A DNA stretch of 64,000 bases from positions 48,727 to 112,726 of the forward strand of contig JADHYV010000059.1 of NCBI GenBank assembly GCA_027604705.1, read 5' to 3'. Below the pieces are notes generated by a model. It searched no databases. It had not been told where the DNA came from and was given only the letters and a program-made list of their open reading frames with translations. Positions 1 through 11,176 of this stretch are shown here, in pieces; the first letter of the stretch is position 1; every line of letters starts with the position of its first letter. This DNA comes from Allomyces arbusculus (Eukaryota; Blastocladiomycota; Blastocladiomycetes; Blastocladiales; Blastocladiaceae). A program made the translations under genes and the position numbers.

Positions 1-361
1 AGTCTTGGAACAGACCGTACGCGTAATGCAGGCCAAACGCGCTGAAATATGTTGCAAACGTGACAATCACCGACAGCCACGCGTACAGCCCGCCGTCGAC
101 TTGCCCCGGGAGAACATCGAACGGCTCGTCGTGATCGGTTTTGCCAATACTCAACTCGTTGCTAACGCGCAAGTCCAGGTCGACCTCGTCCGAGCCGGGT
201 TTGCCCTTGGCCAGGAACGGGTCAATCTCGAGGTCGATGCGAGCCGCGTCCTTGGTCATGGCATCGCGATCAAGCAAAATGCTCGCGTTGTCGTGATCGA
301 CAACGGTCATCGACATCGTCGCGTTGCTCGCCGGTGCGGCCGGGGTCGTGGACACGTTCAT
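1..361 (-). CDS. MFS transporter, monocarboxylate-porter type, 5' part only
   Basis: This is the N-terminal part of a gene running off the left edge. Reading the minus strand from an ATG at 361 gives about 120 residues: an acidic, polar head, then 'VDGGLYAWL' followed by a first membrane segment (roughly residues 92-112) and 'YAYGLFQD'. The three complete transporters at 20.3-26.7 kb have the same arrangement (hydrophilic head, 'VDGGLxAWL', then an aromatic-rich 'YSFGVFQ' stretch). That layout is typical of fungal monocarboxylate porters of the major facilitator superfamily, which sit in the plasma membrane and move carboxylates, although some relatives carry other substrates. No intron is needed in the visible part. 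Its head is not closely similar to the other copies, so it is a paralogue rather than a very recent duplicate. The substrate is unknown. Confidence 0.8.
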   Translation of the reverse strand, partial: MNVSTTPAAPASNATMSMTVVDHDNASILLDRDAMTKDAARIDLEIDPFLAKGKPGSDEVDLDLRVSNELSIGKTDHDEPFDVLPGQVDGGLYAWLSVIVTFATYFSAFGLHYAYGLFQD

Positions 362-1698
362 GGTCGTTTCGAGCATCGTACGAGGACGGATATCATGCGG
401 CAGCCGAGGATGCGCAACGGGAAGTGGTGGAGAAGGCCGGTAGGCAGGGAACGCGCCGTCGTGGATAAGATCAGCATTTGCAAACGGCGCAACGATCACA
501 GTTTCTCGAGGGATCCAGGCTCCTTTATACTTGTCCGAGATTTGAGCGATCCTTTTGCCCCAGCCCCCTCGTCCCTTCCGCGCCCTCCATTCGCGACCTC
601 GATGACCAGCGCGACTCGTAGGGCCACGCGCGCCATCCCGCAGCAGCCAGCGTGGCGGTCGGAAGGGACGGACCCGCGCGTGCAGTCACTAATGCCTCTC
701 ACTCGCGCGGACGGCTCCCACCGCCGACAAATTCCCGCTCGCCGCGCGTGGGCAACCGTTCCCTGGCATGGTCAACAATGTACCGGGCATGGTGCCACAA
801 TGGTGCGAGTGTGTTCCTGTTGCTTGGCGGTCGTCGCGATGGCGAGGGTTCGGAAGCAAACGGAGGGGGCTGACGCTGTGCCCATCGGTGCTGTCGACCA
901 ACATGCACATGACTTGACCCGATTCGCGCAGTCACGTCTCGCGGATGTCTCATGGAGGGGAATGCGGCATTGACGCGCCGACCGCCACTGACCGACTCCT
1001 CCCGTTCGCACGTTCTCACCGATTCCCCCACGCAGCCACTACTGCGGCGGTCCCGGCAACCGCAGCGCAGGCACTCACTCCCTCGCCAAGCCGACCTGCA
1101 TGCGACGCGCGTGGACCCGCTCTGACCTTCACCAAGCCGGCCTCACGAGGCGGGGTCGCGGGACACCACAACCAGACCTGCAACTGGGCCATGACCACGA
1201 CTGTGCCCCCGTCTCGACGATCGAGCGCCATAGGTGTGGAGTTGAGCGACGCCGATTGCTCACAAAACGGTTCGAACAGACCGCGGACCAGCTTGAGGTC
1301 ATGACAGTGCCGTACCCATCGTGGCCAGGCCGTTAGAGTTAGAGGAGCGCCAACTGGTGGAGAAGCCGGCAAAAACAAGCAGCTCAACGGCCGTCACTCT
1401 GCATGCCAATGGTGGAAGAGCAAACGAGCGCGGGTGTGGTTCGCCGACTGTGGGCTGCTGTTGTCGCATCAACTAAAGAGGAACGCGACGCAGCCAGGTC
1501 CGTGCTGCCCGCGAACAAGCTGCCAGCAGGATGCGATAAAAGCACAAATTCGACGTTGACTGTATTTGAAGATCTCATGGCTGCGCAAACCTCTCTCTCC
1601 GCAACGACAAAAAAGGAACGCTACATCAAAGCACCAACCAACCAAAAAAAAGAGTCGTACAGATTCAAACACCCGCTCACCTTGGCTCGCCGGACACC
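362..1698. other. intergenic region, no gene supported
   Basis: This stretch lies between the 5' end of the partial MFS gene and the 3' end of the aminopeptidase, both on the minus strand. Several open frames exist on both strands, but none shows a recognisable motif and most overlap each other. It presumably holds the promoter of the MFS gene and the 3' UTR of the aminopeptidase. Confidence 0.6.
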
Positions 1699-4612
1699 TT
1701 AGTACCCGTACTTGGCCTCGAGCGCCCAATCATCGAGCCACTTGGCCACCTCGGCGGCATCGCGCTCGTGCCAGGTGATGTTCGACTCGCACCGGTCGTA
1801 CGCCTGCGCCAAGTTGCGCGTGCACGCCTTGGTATCCTTATCCTCAAAGAAGGCCTTGGCCTTGTTGATCCCGTCGCGCGTCGAGAACCGCACCGCCATA
1901 TCCACGCAAGTGCCGAGCATGCCGAGGTTGCCCTCGTACCGCTTGAACAGCGTGTCCCAGTTACTCGTGAAGAACGCCCACACGTGGTGCCGCGCCGCCG
2001 GCGACGACGCCAGCGGGCCCCACACGTAGTAGAGGTCCTGCGGGCGCACGTGGTCCGCGTCCATCGAAAAGTCGAGCGCGGCCTGGATCAGTTCGGGCTT
2101 GCGGGCCGCACCGAGCGCGCGGAGCGATGCGTAGCGCAGGTCAATGTCCTGCGTCGTCTTGAACGTGGTGCGCACGGCGTCCCACTCGGGTTGGCCGCCA
2201 TGGGCCACGACCAGCTGCAGGACCACGCCGTACAGGTCCGACGAGACCGCCGACGAGTCCTGCTCGTAAATGAACCGGTCGAACCGCTTACGCGCCTCCT
2301 CAATCACCCACTTGTCCCCGGCACGACCCGCGACGTTGAGCATGATCGGGCGCAGCATCTTGTTGAGCGCCGACTCGCCCGGCTGCGCGTCGAACCCGAG
2401 CCGCTTGGCGTGCGGCGCAAAGACGGTCCGGCGCAGCTCGTCCAGGTGCGCGCGCACCTCGGCGGGCGCGTCCGAGAAGGCAAAGTCGAGCGCCTCGACC
2501 GCCGCCGCGACCGTCGAGAGAACCACGTACTCGGTCTCGGCCGGGATGACCGAGGCCAAAAGCGACAGGAACTGCGCGGTCGGCGCATACCCGGCGCGCG
2601 CGAGCGCGAATGCGTCGTCGACGATCGCAAGGCGGTCGCGCACGCCAATGTGGCCGTGGCGGATCGCGCGCTCGATGCGCGTGAGCGCCGCCGACGAGTA
2701 GGCCACGCGGTAAAGGCCGGCCGCATCCTGGTTCAGCAGGTACGTCAGTTCGTGGCCCGAGGTGAGCCCCAGGCGCGCAGCGACGGCCGGGTCCACGGCG
2801 AGGTCGAGGTCGAGCGTCTTAGTGGTCATGACTTCGTGCGAGACGATGCGCGGCGTCGGCGCGGCGACGGCCACGTTCAGCGGCAGCGGCCAGACGGTCG
2901 TGTCCTCTTCGGGCTTGAGGTCGCCCGTGCGCAGGTAACGCTTCTGCGAGAGGTGCAGGCGCAGGCCATGCTCGCCCGCCGGCAGTGGGGACTCGTCGAC
3001 GCGCAGAACGGGGAACCCGGTCTTGGACGTCCACACGGACATGAACGAGCGCACGTCCTGGCCCGAGGCTTCGGCAAGGGCGTCCCAGAGGTTGTCGGTG
3101 GTCGCGTTCGCGTAGGCGTACTTCTTGAGGTAGGCGCGAATACCCTTGAAGAAGACGTCGAGACCAAGCCACTGCGTGAGCATGTGGATCACCGAGCAGC
3201 CCTTGCTGTACGAGACGCCGTCAAAGATTTGGATGATTTCCTTGGCGTCGAGCACTTCGACGTGGATCGGGTGCGACGAGCGCAGGCCGTCAACGACGAG
3301 CGCCGTGTTCTTGTCATCCGCCAAAAACTGCGTCCAGACATCGTGTTCCGGGAACAGGTGGTCCGACCCGACGAGCGAGACCCACGACGCGAAACCTTCG
3401 TTGAGCCACAGCGCGTCCCACTGGTCCATGGTCACCAAGTTGCCGAACCACTGGTGCGCGAGCTCGTGCGTGACCGTCGTGTTGACCCACTTCTTGGTGG
3501 CCTCGGAGCCCGTCTCGTCGTCGACGAGCAGCGCAACGGTACGGAACGTGACGAGACCCCAGTTCTCCATGGCGCCGGCGGCGAAATCCGGCACCGCGAC
3601 CTGGTCGTACTTGGTGAGCGGGTAGGGGATCCCAAACACCTTCGAGAAATGCTCGAGCGTCTTGACAGCGACGGCGAGCGCAAACCGGCCCTGCTGCACG
3701 AGCCCTTCGGTCGTGTAGACGCGCACGCGCACGGGGTTCGGCAGGTGCTTGGACGGGCGCGTCCAGGCCTCGATCCACTCGAGTTCGCCAATGACCCACG
3801 CGAGCAAGTAAGTCGCCATCAGCGGCGTGCGTGCAAACTTGACGACGCGCTTGCCGTCCTTGCGCGGCGTGTCCGAGACGACATCGCCGTTCGAGAGCGC
3901 CGTCAAGTGCGAATCAACGACCAAGGTCACATCAAACGTGGCCTTGAGCGCCGGCTCGTCCCAGCAGGGCACGGCGCGGCGCGCGTCGGTCGCCTCAAAC
4001 TGCGTGACCCCCATGTACTTGGTCGCGCCGCGCACCTCGTACTGCGACCGGTAGAACCCGGCCATTTGGTCGTTCATGATGCCCGAGTAACTGATCTTGA
4101 GCGTCGCGTCCAAGCCGGCGCCAATGGTCGCGCCGATGGGCAGCGTCGCGGTCTGCTCGTCCGAGTCGTAGACGGCCGACTCGCACGTGAACGTGTAGTC
4201 GCGCGCGGTGACGGTCGCCGAATGGATGGTGATCTCGAATGCGTTCAGGACAATGGCGTCGACTTCGGCGAGCGTGCGCAGGCTATCGAGGTGGGGGTGC
4301 GAGTTTCATGTTCGGCAAGGTGGTGGAAAGTGCAGACCCGTCAGTTCATCCCCTTCGCTTGTACAACGCAACCCTTGGCCCCAGGAACCACCACTTCATC
4401 GTCTCCGCGCGCGCTCATGGGACCATGGCAGGCTCAATGCCAAGACGAAGAGGGACAACGCACTTGACCGTGACCTCGCCGTCAAACGTAAACTTGGCAA
4501 AGTCGGGCACAATCGTCACGTCGTAGTGCGACGGCTTGACCGTCTGCGGCAGCTGCACGCGGCGCGGCGCGCCGGCGTCGCCGTGCGTGGCGGCGGCAAC
4601 GTTGCGGCACAT
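1699..4612 (-). CDS. M1-family zinc aminopeptidase (puromycin-sensitive / Aap1-Ape2 type)
   Basis: The protein removes N-terminal residues from peptides and is probably cytosolic. Two exons fit: 4612-4464 and 4282-1699, joined over a 181-nt intron with a GTGCGT donor and a GATAG acceptor; the junction reads 'TVNLRTLAEVDAIVL'. This gives 910 residues, usual for the family. The substrate-binding GAMEN motif is at about 286-290, the zinc site HELAH at 322-326, and the third zinc ligand is the Glu of 'WLNEG' at about 345. The C-terminal half is the helical ERAP1-like domain. The start is the first ATG of the exon ('MCRNVAAATHGDAG'); the frame is open further upstream but lacks another ATG. No secretion signal or membrane anchor is seen, which argues for a soluble PSA-type enzyme rather than aminopeptidase N. 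Confidence 0.95.
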
Positions 4613-5992
4613 GATGATTGAAGTAGTCGGGGTGGGGAGCAGAGGACCCGTCTCTATCGAACGGTCCAAGGCCGGCGTCAGCGTCGGGGGTCGAGCAACC
4701 GCGAGCTGGCTGGTGCGCTGGTTGGCGAGGGTGCTGCAGCGTACGGGGTGCCTCGGTCTAGTAAACTGTTGCTGGAGAAAGCCGGCCCAGCAAGTTGGTC
4801 GTTGCAGAGCACGGGCCGGTACAAAACGTCGTCGTCGTCGTCGTCAAGGAACTTGAGGAGAAGCTGTCTGGCGTCGGCGCGAGGAGGATGAAGTTCTTCT
4901 CCTAGCACCGCCGCCACTTGAGATGCTTGTGCGCGTGCGTGCTTTGGCTGTGGTTGGATCATGCCACGTGCGAATGAAACGCAACGTTGAAGCCAGGCAC
5001 CAAGGCGAATCTGGCGGAAGCACCAGTCCGCCAATCGCCTGCACGCCGCAGAATCGCGCGCCTCAGAGATTGCGGCATCGACACGGTACGCCCTGCCAAC
5101 TCCCTGAGGCTCAGAAATCCGAGAGGGACGATCACGTCCTCGATCAAACGTCGCCATGCCGTGCGTGCTCGACTAGCGTCGGTGCTCTGGCGCGCCGCGG
5201 CGGCAACCCACCGTGTAGCGCGCGCCATGGGTTCTACGTATCGTGGCAGCGCGGACTCGTCTCCGTGCCTGCGCAGAGTTGGCGCGACAATGCGCGCGGG
5301 CGCGCGCCACGAGTGAATGCGACTGCCAATCGAGCGGCTGTGAGGGGTGGAGAGGGAAGACTGGGCTTTGGCGGAACCGGAGGTGGGTACCGTTGCGCCC
5401 GCGGGATCGCGCAAAGGGCTCGCCGACCTCGCGGCGCGTCCCCCACACACCGCGCGTGTCCAACCTTCGGCGCGCGATGAACGCTCATGTTCGCCACACA
5501 ACATCCGGTGCGCCGCGTTCTTTTCATGTTCTCCTGGCAGTTCAACTCGATTCAACACGACCGCGCGTGATCCAGCAAGTCGTGTCGTGTTGGATCGTGG
5601 GTGACACGAGCGCACTCGCGTAGGCGCTGAAAGCGAAGCGAGACCAACGCTCGACCTGAGATGGACCCAAGCGTTGTGAACGGATGATGAGAAAATATAA
5701 TGTACACGGTGCACATGCAGCGAATCGAATCGAAACCAACAGCCAAGCCGAGAGAGAGAAATGAAGCGGGAAAGGAACATGACGAGCGAGTTGGGCAACA
5801 CCGCAGCGTGCGCGACGTCAGCAGCAGCACGCGTGTGAAAGGGACCAAGAGGAAATAAAGCGGGGCAAAGAGAGAGGAGTGCCAAACGGTTTGCAACCAA
5901 ACGAAACAAAACAGAACGAAACGACCGACACGGCGACGCTGGTCCAACCGATGACCACGGGGATGCACATACGGCGGCCCGGGACACGAGAT
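4613..5992. other. intergenic region, aminopeptidase promoter side
   Basis: The stretch separates the aminopeptidase 5' end from the cyclin 3' end (both minus). Open frames of up to 342 codons occur (for example minus 5987-4959), but they are basic, Arg/Ser/Ala-rich and lack any motif, as expected by chance at this GC content. No gene is supported. Confidence 0.55.
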
Positions 5993-8249
5993 TCAGAACG
6001 CCAGTTCGCTCGCGACGACGCGCGCGGCCTCGACCGCCATCCGCGCCTCCTGCTCCTCCAGGTCCTGGACCTCCCCCTCCTCCAACCCCTCCACCTCCTC
6101 GTCCTCAATCCCCAACGCCCGCAGCGCGCGACACAGCATCGCATCAATCCTTGCGTGCGGCGTGCTTGCGGCGCGATGCACGACGCGCGCCACCGCCTTC
6201 ACGTTCTCCACCTCGTACCCCATCGCCTCGGCCACCACGTCCCACGGCACCGCGTCGGACCCGACCGCTAACTCCATCGCAACCAGAACCACCGCGGCCG
6301 CCACAAGGGACGGCGCGAATCCCGTCGCGAGCCGCACGTCGGCGAGCGCCACGAGAGCCAAGTGACGGACAAGGACGGCGACACGCGACGCGGTATCGGC
6401 GTCGTGTGGGTCCATGGTGGTGGCGGCCGACGCGGCTGCGTGAGGCAGGAAGGTCGCGAGGGTCGGCACGTGTAACTGGAAGTTGAGAGTCGGGACGAGC
6501 GCGCATTCCATGGCGAGGATTTCTTCGGGCGGGTAGAGGTGTTGTGCGGCGGCCGCAATGTCGTGCAGTTCCGGTGGAGCGACCTCCTCGTATTTGCTAT
6601 TAGTTGAAGCGTGGTGAGCCTTCCGACCGCGCGCGTGGCGGGGGGGGGGGGGGGGGGGCGGGGGGAAGTGAAAAAAAAAACCACGTCCCAACCACCACCC
6701 CCCCCCCCCCCCACAAAACCAACCCCCCCACGGCCCGCACCACACAGCNNNNNNNNNNCGCGCCCCCCCCCCGCGGGCGGCGCCGCCGCCGCCGCCGCGC
6801 CCCCCCCCCCGCCCGCCGCGCCCCCCCCGCCCCCCCCCCCCCCCCCGTGGAGAAGTGAAAAAATGACGCACGTCGCAACGAGCAGCGCCGCGAGCCCCAA
6901 CAACTCGAGCGCCGGCTCGTCCGGCACGACTCTGCGCGCGAGGTACCGATCAATGCACGAGATGGTGAGCGCGAGCGCGTCGAGCGACACGTCGAGCGCG
7001 TGGCCCGTGCCGACCATCAAGTCGACGAGCAAAGCGCGATGCATCGGGGTCAGCGACGGCTGCACCCACAGGTCTTCGTCGGCGGGCAGCGGGTCGTAGT
7101 GCCGCGCCTAGCCGGTGGAGACATCACGTCAGTCATCGCTCATGGACGAGCTCAGAACATTGACGAGCGTACCTCGAGACTCCGCATCGTCTCCAGCATC
7201 TCTGCCGCATACGGCACGACATGCGCGTCCCAGTCCGGCACGACCGCGGCGACGGCCTTTGCCAACCCCCTCTTCCCCACCTCCTTTGGCGGCGGGGTCA
7301 AACATCCCACCCGCACCTCCTCGCTCGCCCAACTCGACGCGGTCGCCGTCCCGACCGCCTCGACCCACATGGGCGTCGCATGCATCGTCTGCCGCGCGTG
7401 CAATTCCGCCAACGCGTCGGCGGCGCTCCCGTGCGGCAGGAGCGCGAGCCGCGTCGCCGAATCCAACGATCCGACGTCATCGTCGAGATCGTCGTCGCGC
7501 CCGATCCCTTCATCGTCGCTGTCATCCTCAAAGAACTCGCCCTGCGCGCCCGCGACTTCCGCCAAGTAACTGCGAATCAGCACGTCCAGATCGGCGCCGG
7601 ATTCGGGCAACTCCCACGGGACCGTCGGCGGACTCGATCCGTCTTCGACGACGGTGGGAGACGACGCGCGCGTCTCGGCATCGTCCGACGACGTGACCGG
7701 CGACAGTGGCACGTTCCGCACCGCGTGCGCGTGGTGGTGGTGGTGGTGGTGGTGGTGCGCGTGCAAGCTGCCGACGCCCGAATCGATCCGGTGCAGTTCT
7801 GGGCGCTTGTCGGTGGCGACCGGCGGGGCATTGGCGAGTGCGGCGATCCCCGAATGTAACGACCGGGAACTGGTCAGGTACTTGAGCGGGCCAGTGCGCG
7901 CGGTCGTCGACGCGTCCGCGTCCGCGGAGGTGGCCGCGCGACGGTGAGGTGCGCCGGCGTGCGGCGAGGTGCGGCGCGAAATGGTGGTGGTGGTGGTGGT
8001 GGTGGTGGTGGTGGTGGTGGCGGCCGCGAGCACGCCGGTGCTGGCGGCATCGTCGTGGTGCAGAGCGGGTGCAGGGGACGGCGCGCGCTTGGCCGTCGCG
8101 ATCCCGCCCGACGTCGCCGTCGAGGCGCGGTGCCGCGTGGGCGGCGAGATGGTGGGAGTGGACTTGGTACTCGACGCGGCAGCGTTGCCGGTGACGAGCC
8201 GCAGCGAGTGCGTGAACCGGTCGACGAGGGCCTGCAGCGTGTCGGCCAT
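5993..8249 (-). CDS. B-type-like cyclin with long low-complexity N-terminus
   Basis: Three exons fit: 8249-7173, 7107-6872 and 6596-5993, giving 638 residues. Intron 1 has a GTACGC donor and CTAG acceptor; intron 2 has a GTGCGT donor and AATAG acceptor. The second junction reads 'LLVATKYEEVAPPEL', the most conserved part of a cyclin box ('ASKYEE' in mitotic cyclins), which confirms the splice. The first 340 residues are disordered, with Thr and His tracts encoded by GTG/CAC microsatellites (7731-7757, 7982-8020) and an acidic patch. 'YAAEMLETMRSLE' then 'DPLPADEDLW' leads into the cyclin N-lobe, followed by a C-lobe and an acidic coiled tail. The canonical 'LVDWL' reads 'LVDLM', so the conserved Trp is missing. 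Family knowledge suggests a CDK partner in cell-cycle control; the subclass is uncertain. The assembly gap lies in intron 2 and does not touch coding sequence. Confidence 0.85.
6640..6849. repeat. low-complexity G/C homopolymer block with a 10-N assembly gap
   Basis: Runs of G (from 6640) and C (6700s and 6770-6846) with short purine patches flank N at 6749-6758. The block lies wholly inside cyclin intron 2 (6871-6597). The homopolymers probably include base-calling errors, so the intron length is not reliable. Confidence 0.9.
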
Positions 8250-8977
8250 GGTGGTCACGGGTGGTTGATCAGGCCCGGCAGGGGAACGGGCGGGCGGATC
8301 CGGTGCAAGGAAACGAAGGGAAGGGTGTGGAGGAAATGGGCGGCTCGCGAGTCGGAAGCGGCTGCCGCTGGGGGGGGGGGGGGGGGGGGAAGCGGGCGCG
8401 GCGTGTGTGGCAGTGGCAGTCGCGGGCGCGGAAGCGTCTTCGTAGCGGGGAAACCAGAGTCGGAAGGGGCGCAAAAAGTGGAATGGCGGGCGGGGGGACA
8501 GAATGGGGGCGGATGGAGGCCGGTGAATGGATGGGTGATGGTGAGCCGAGCGACAGCGCTCAGCGGGGCAGACGGGCGGCCGAGAGCGAGGGCGCTGTCG
8601 GGCCCACGAATGCGCATCCCGGGCCAGCACCAACACCACACCAGCACCAGCACCATCGCCGCGCGCGCCGCGCGTGCAGCCGCGTTACCATGCAAGGCCC
8701 CGGGCCCGGGCCCCCGGTTGCAGGAGCGCGCGGTCGGCATGGCGAATGAGCACGCGCGGGGTGGGAGACGTGCGGTCTGCCGCTGAGTGAGAAAGGCGCC
8801 CCTACGCGCTCACGTGTTGCCTCCCACCGCAGAGGTCGCCCGCATCCACCGCACCTGCATCCAAGACGAAGGGAATCGGTCTCTGTTCCGCCCCAACAAC
8901 CAACACACATCACAACCTCACCATCTCCTCGCGCGCGATCCAGCCGAGCACGATCCAGCCAGCCGCGGCGCGACGAC
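8250..8977. other. intergenic region with a G20 tract upstream of the cyclin
   Basis: The stretch lies between the cyclin start and the bZIP stop, both on the minus strand. A run of 20 G occurs at 8370-8389, about 120 bp upstream of the cyclin ATG, and would read as C20 in the cyclin leader or promoter. A short CAACACCA-like repeat follows near 8630-8655. No gene is supported. Confidence 0.6.
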
Positions 8978-11176
8978 CTACAACCCGCCCGCCGCTGCCG
9001 CGCCACCCGCGGCCTGCTTGGCCTTGGCCGCCTCGAGCGCTGCCAAGTAGCTGCTCCCCGGCCCGCCGGCCTCCCTGACTGCCCCCGCACTCGCCAGTAC
9101 CGCGCCCGTCCCCGGCGCCGACGGCGGCGGGACCGCCGCCTGCGCTGCCATCGTCGCGAACCTCGCCGCGGCGGCCGCGCGTTCGTGCCCGTCGCGGTCG
9201 ACCAACAGGCCGCGCAACCACGCGACTTCCATGGTCAGTTCCTTGACGCGCCCCTCGAGTTGGTCGGCGCGCTTGGCCAGGGCCTCGGCGGTTTGCTGGA
9301 TCGCCTGCTCGCGCGCCTTTTTGCGCTGCCGGAACCGCGCCGAGGCTTCGGTGTTGCGGCGGCGCTTTTCGTCTTCGTCGGTGATTGGGCGAGGGCGTTT
9401 TTTGGCACTTGATGAAGAGGAGGAGGAGCGGCTGCGGGAGTCCGGGTCGGCGTCGTGCATGTCGTCGTCGTCCTGGTCAAACTCGTCATGGTCGTCGTCG
9501 GCGGGCAAACTCGGCGGCGCGGGGGGTGCGACCGTACCAACCGGCGCAGGTGACGGCGCACGGGTCGCGACGGGCTGGTCGACCGGCCGGTCCAATTCCG
9601 ACTCGGCCGCGGCGGTCGACGATGGCGGCGGCGGGGACGACCTGCTCGTACTCGCTGCAGAGGCCACTGTCGCCGTCGACGAGGGACGCGACGCCGACGT
9701 GGCGGTCCGCGCGCGTGACCGCGCCGGTGCCGCCACGTTAGTCGACGCACGCGCGCGCCGCGTGCGTCCCGTCGCCGACGCCGGTGCGGGCGCTGGCGCT
9801 GGAGCTGGCTCCACCACGGCCGCGACCGGCGCGGGCTTCGGCTCCGCCGCCGTCACTACGGGCGCAGGCGCGCCCGCCGCGACGACCGCGGGCGCTGCGA
9901 TCACCGGCACCACCCCCGCGGGTGGAATCCCCGGCGCTCCCACGCTCGCGAGTCCCGTGGGGAACAACGCCGGCGCCGGGACCGCCGCGGGGGGTGCGGG
10001 TGTCGGCGTCGGAACTTGTGCAGCTGCGGCGGCAGCGACCGGCGCATGCGCGATCTGCACGGGCACCATGACCGTGTGCCCGGCGGGCGTCTGCTGCAGC
10101 ATGTAGGTCGCGCCGTTTGGGCCGACGATCAGGGGGGTCATGGGCGCGGCCGCGGCCGGTGCAGGGGTGGGGGCAGGGGCGGGGGCGGGAGCGGCAGGAA
10201 TCGCGCCGCCGGGCAACACATATGCGTGGTGCGGTGCGGGAGTGGACGCGGCGGTTGTGGGCCAGGCCATGGTCGCAGGCGCCTGCGGTTGCGGTTGCGT
10301 TGCTTGCGGCTGCTCGGCCGGAGCGCCCGGGAGCGGCGGTTGGACAAAGGGTGTGTGCGTGCCTGTTGCGGGATCGTACATGAACGGCTGCTGCATTGCC
10401 GCTGGTTGCGCCGGCGACGCGCCCGGTGTGGCGCCCGCAGCGGGAGGGTAGAGCATGGGCGGCATGCCTGGGATCGATGGGACGGCCATCGGGTTCGGGA
10501 AATATGGGAAGAGCGATGGCAGGCCAGCGGAGGCCGCCTGCGCTGCGGGAGCCGCAGGTGGAGCCACAGACCCGGCGTTGGTAGCGGTCGGGAACGGGAA
10601 CAGGCCCGAATGGTACGCAGCATTGCTGGGCGCGGTGGTCGGCGGCTGCAGCGACTTGTCGGTCGGGTTGAAGTCAATCAGGCTCGACACGAGGCTTGCG
10701 TTAGTGGTGCTCGGCGCGCCATGCTGGTGCTGGTGCTGGTGATGTTGGTGCGTGGGCGCGGGCGGAGGTGGCGGCGCCGGGTCGAACGAGAAGGACGTGT
10801 TGGCGAGTGATTCGAGGAAACTCGCGGCCGAATTGCTTGTTGCCGTTGCTGCTGCCGACGTTGTGGGCGCTTGCGAGGTGTTCGTTGCCGTCGACGAACT
10901 TGGCCCAGTCGCAGCGGTCGTCGCGGGCGGTGGGGGCGGCGGCGCGTCGGGCGCAAACGTGAACTGCGTCTCTGAAAAGATGGCGAGCTGCTCGGCGAGC
11001 TGCTCGGCCGAGAGCGCGTGGCCTGCGCGCTGGTCGTCGTCGTCGTCCGGGAAGTCGAGCAGCGACGCGAACATGTAAGGGTCGGCAGCGGCGCCTGCGG
11101 GCGTCGAGGTCGAGGCGGCTTCCGGTGCGGGTTGCGAGCGCGGCGGGGCCGCGGCCGGGCGCGCGCGATTGACCAT
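8978..11176 (-). CDS. bZIP transcription factor (Cys3/Met28/ATF4-like basic region)
   Basis: A single-exon gene of 732 residues. The basic region 'RRRNTEASARFRQRKK' at about 605-620 has the N-x7-R spacing of bZIP proteins, and the 'NTEASARFR' form is the one found in fungal Cys-3/Met28 and related factors. A leucine zipper follows (leucines in 'EALAKRADQLEGRVKEL' and onward to about 658). Just before the basic region is an acidic patch, a Ser run and a nuclear-localisation-like 'KKRPRP'. The first 590 residues are Pro/Ala/Thr-rich with Gln/His patches, as in activation domains. The protein is expected to bind DNA as a dimer in the nucleus. The basic region alone does not fix the target genes; sulfur or amino-acid control is an analogy only. 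It is transcribed away from the mucin-like gene across a 1.6-kb spacer. Confidence 0.9.
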   Translation of the reverse strand: MVNRARPAAAPPRSQPAPEAASTSTPAGAAADPYMFASLLDFPDDDDDQRAGHALSAEQLAEQLAIFSETQFTFAPDAPPPPPPATTAATGPSSSTATNTSQAPTTSAAATATSNSAASFLESLANTSFSFDPAPPPPPAPTHQHHQHQHQHGAPSTTNASLVSSLIDFNPTDKSLQPPTTAPSNAAYHSGLFPFPTATNAGSVAPPAAPAAQAASAGLPSLFPYFPNPMAVPSIPGMPPMLYPPAAGATPGASPAQPAAMQQPFMYDPATGTHTPFVQPPLPGAPAEQPQATQPQPQAPATMAWPTTAASTPAPHHAYVLPGGAIPAAPAPAPAPTPAPAAAAPMTPLIVGPNGATYMLQQTPAGHTVMVPVQIAHAPVAAAAAAQVPTPTPAPPAAVPAPALFPTGLASVGAPGIPPAGVVPVIAAPAVVAAGAPAPVVTAAEPKPAPVAAVVEPAPAPAPAPASATGRTRRARASTNVAAPARSRARTATSASRPSSTATVASAASTSRSSPPPPSSTAAAESELDRPVDQPVATRAPSPAPVGTVAPPAPPSLPADDDHDEFDQDDDDMHDADPDSRSRSSSSSSSAKKRPRPITDEDEKRRRNTEASARFRQRKKAREQAIQQTAEALAKRADQLEGRVKELTMEVAWLRGLLVDRDGHERAAAAARFATMAAQAAVPPPSAPGTGAVLASAGAVREAGGPGSSYLAALEAAKAKQAAGGAAAAGGL

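Noticed and set aside
1768-4467. 899-codon open frame on the plus strand
   Set aside because: It is antisense to the aminopeptidase, very Arg/Val-rich and without motifs. At this GC content the strand opposite a real gene often stays open.
4959-5987. 342-codon open frame on the minus strand in the spacer before the aminopeptidase
   Set aside because: No domain-like sequence, basic and Ser/Ala-rich, overlapped by frames in all other phases; treated as chance.
6640-6849. apparent disruption of the cyclin gene by N and homopolymers
   Set aside because: The GTGCGT donor at 6871 and the AATAG acceptor ending at 6597 remove the whole block and join the cyclin core in frame.
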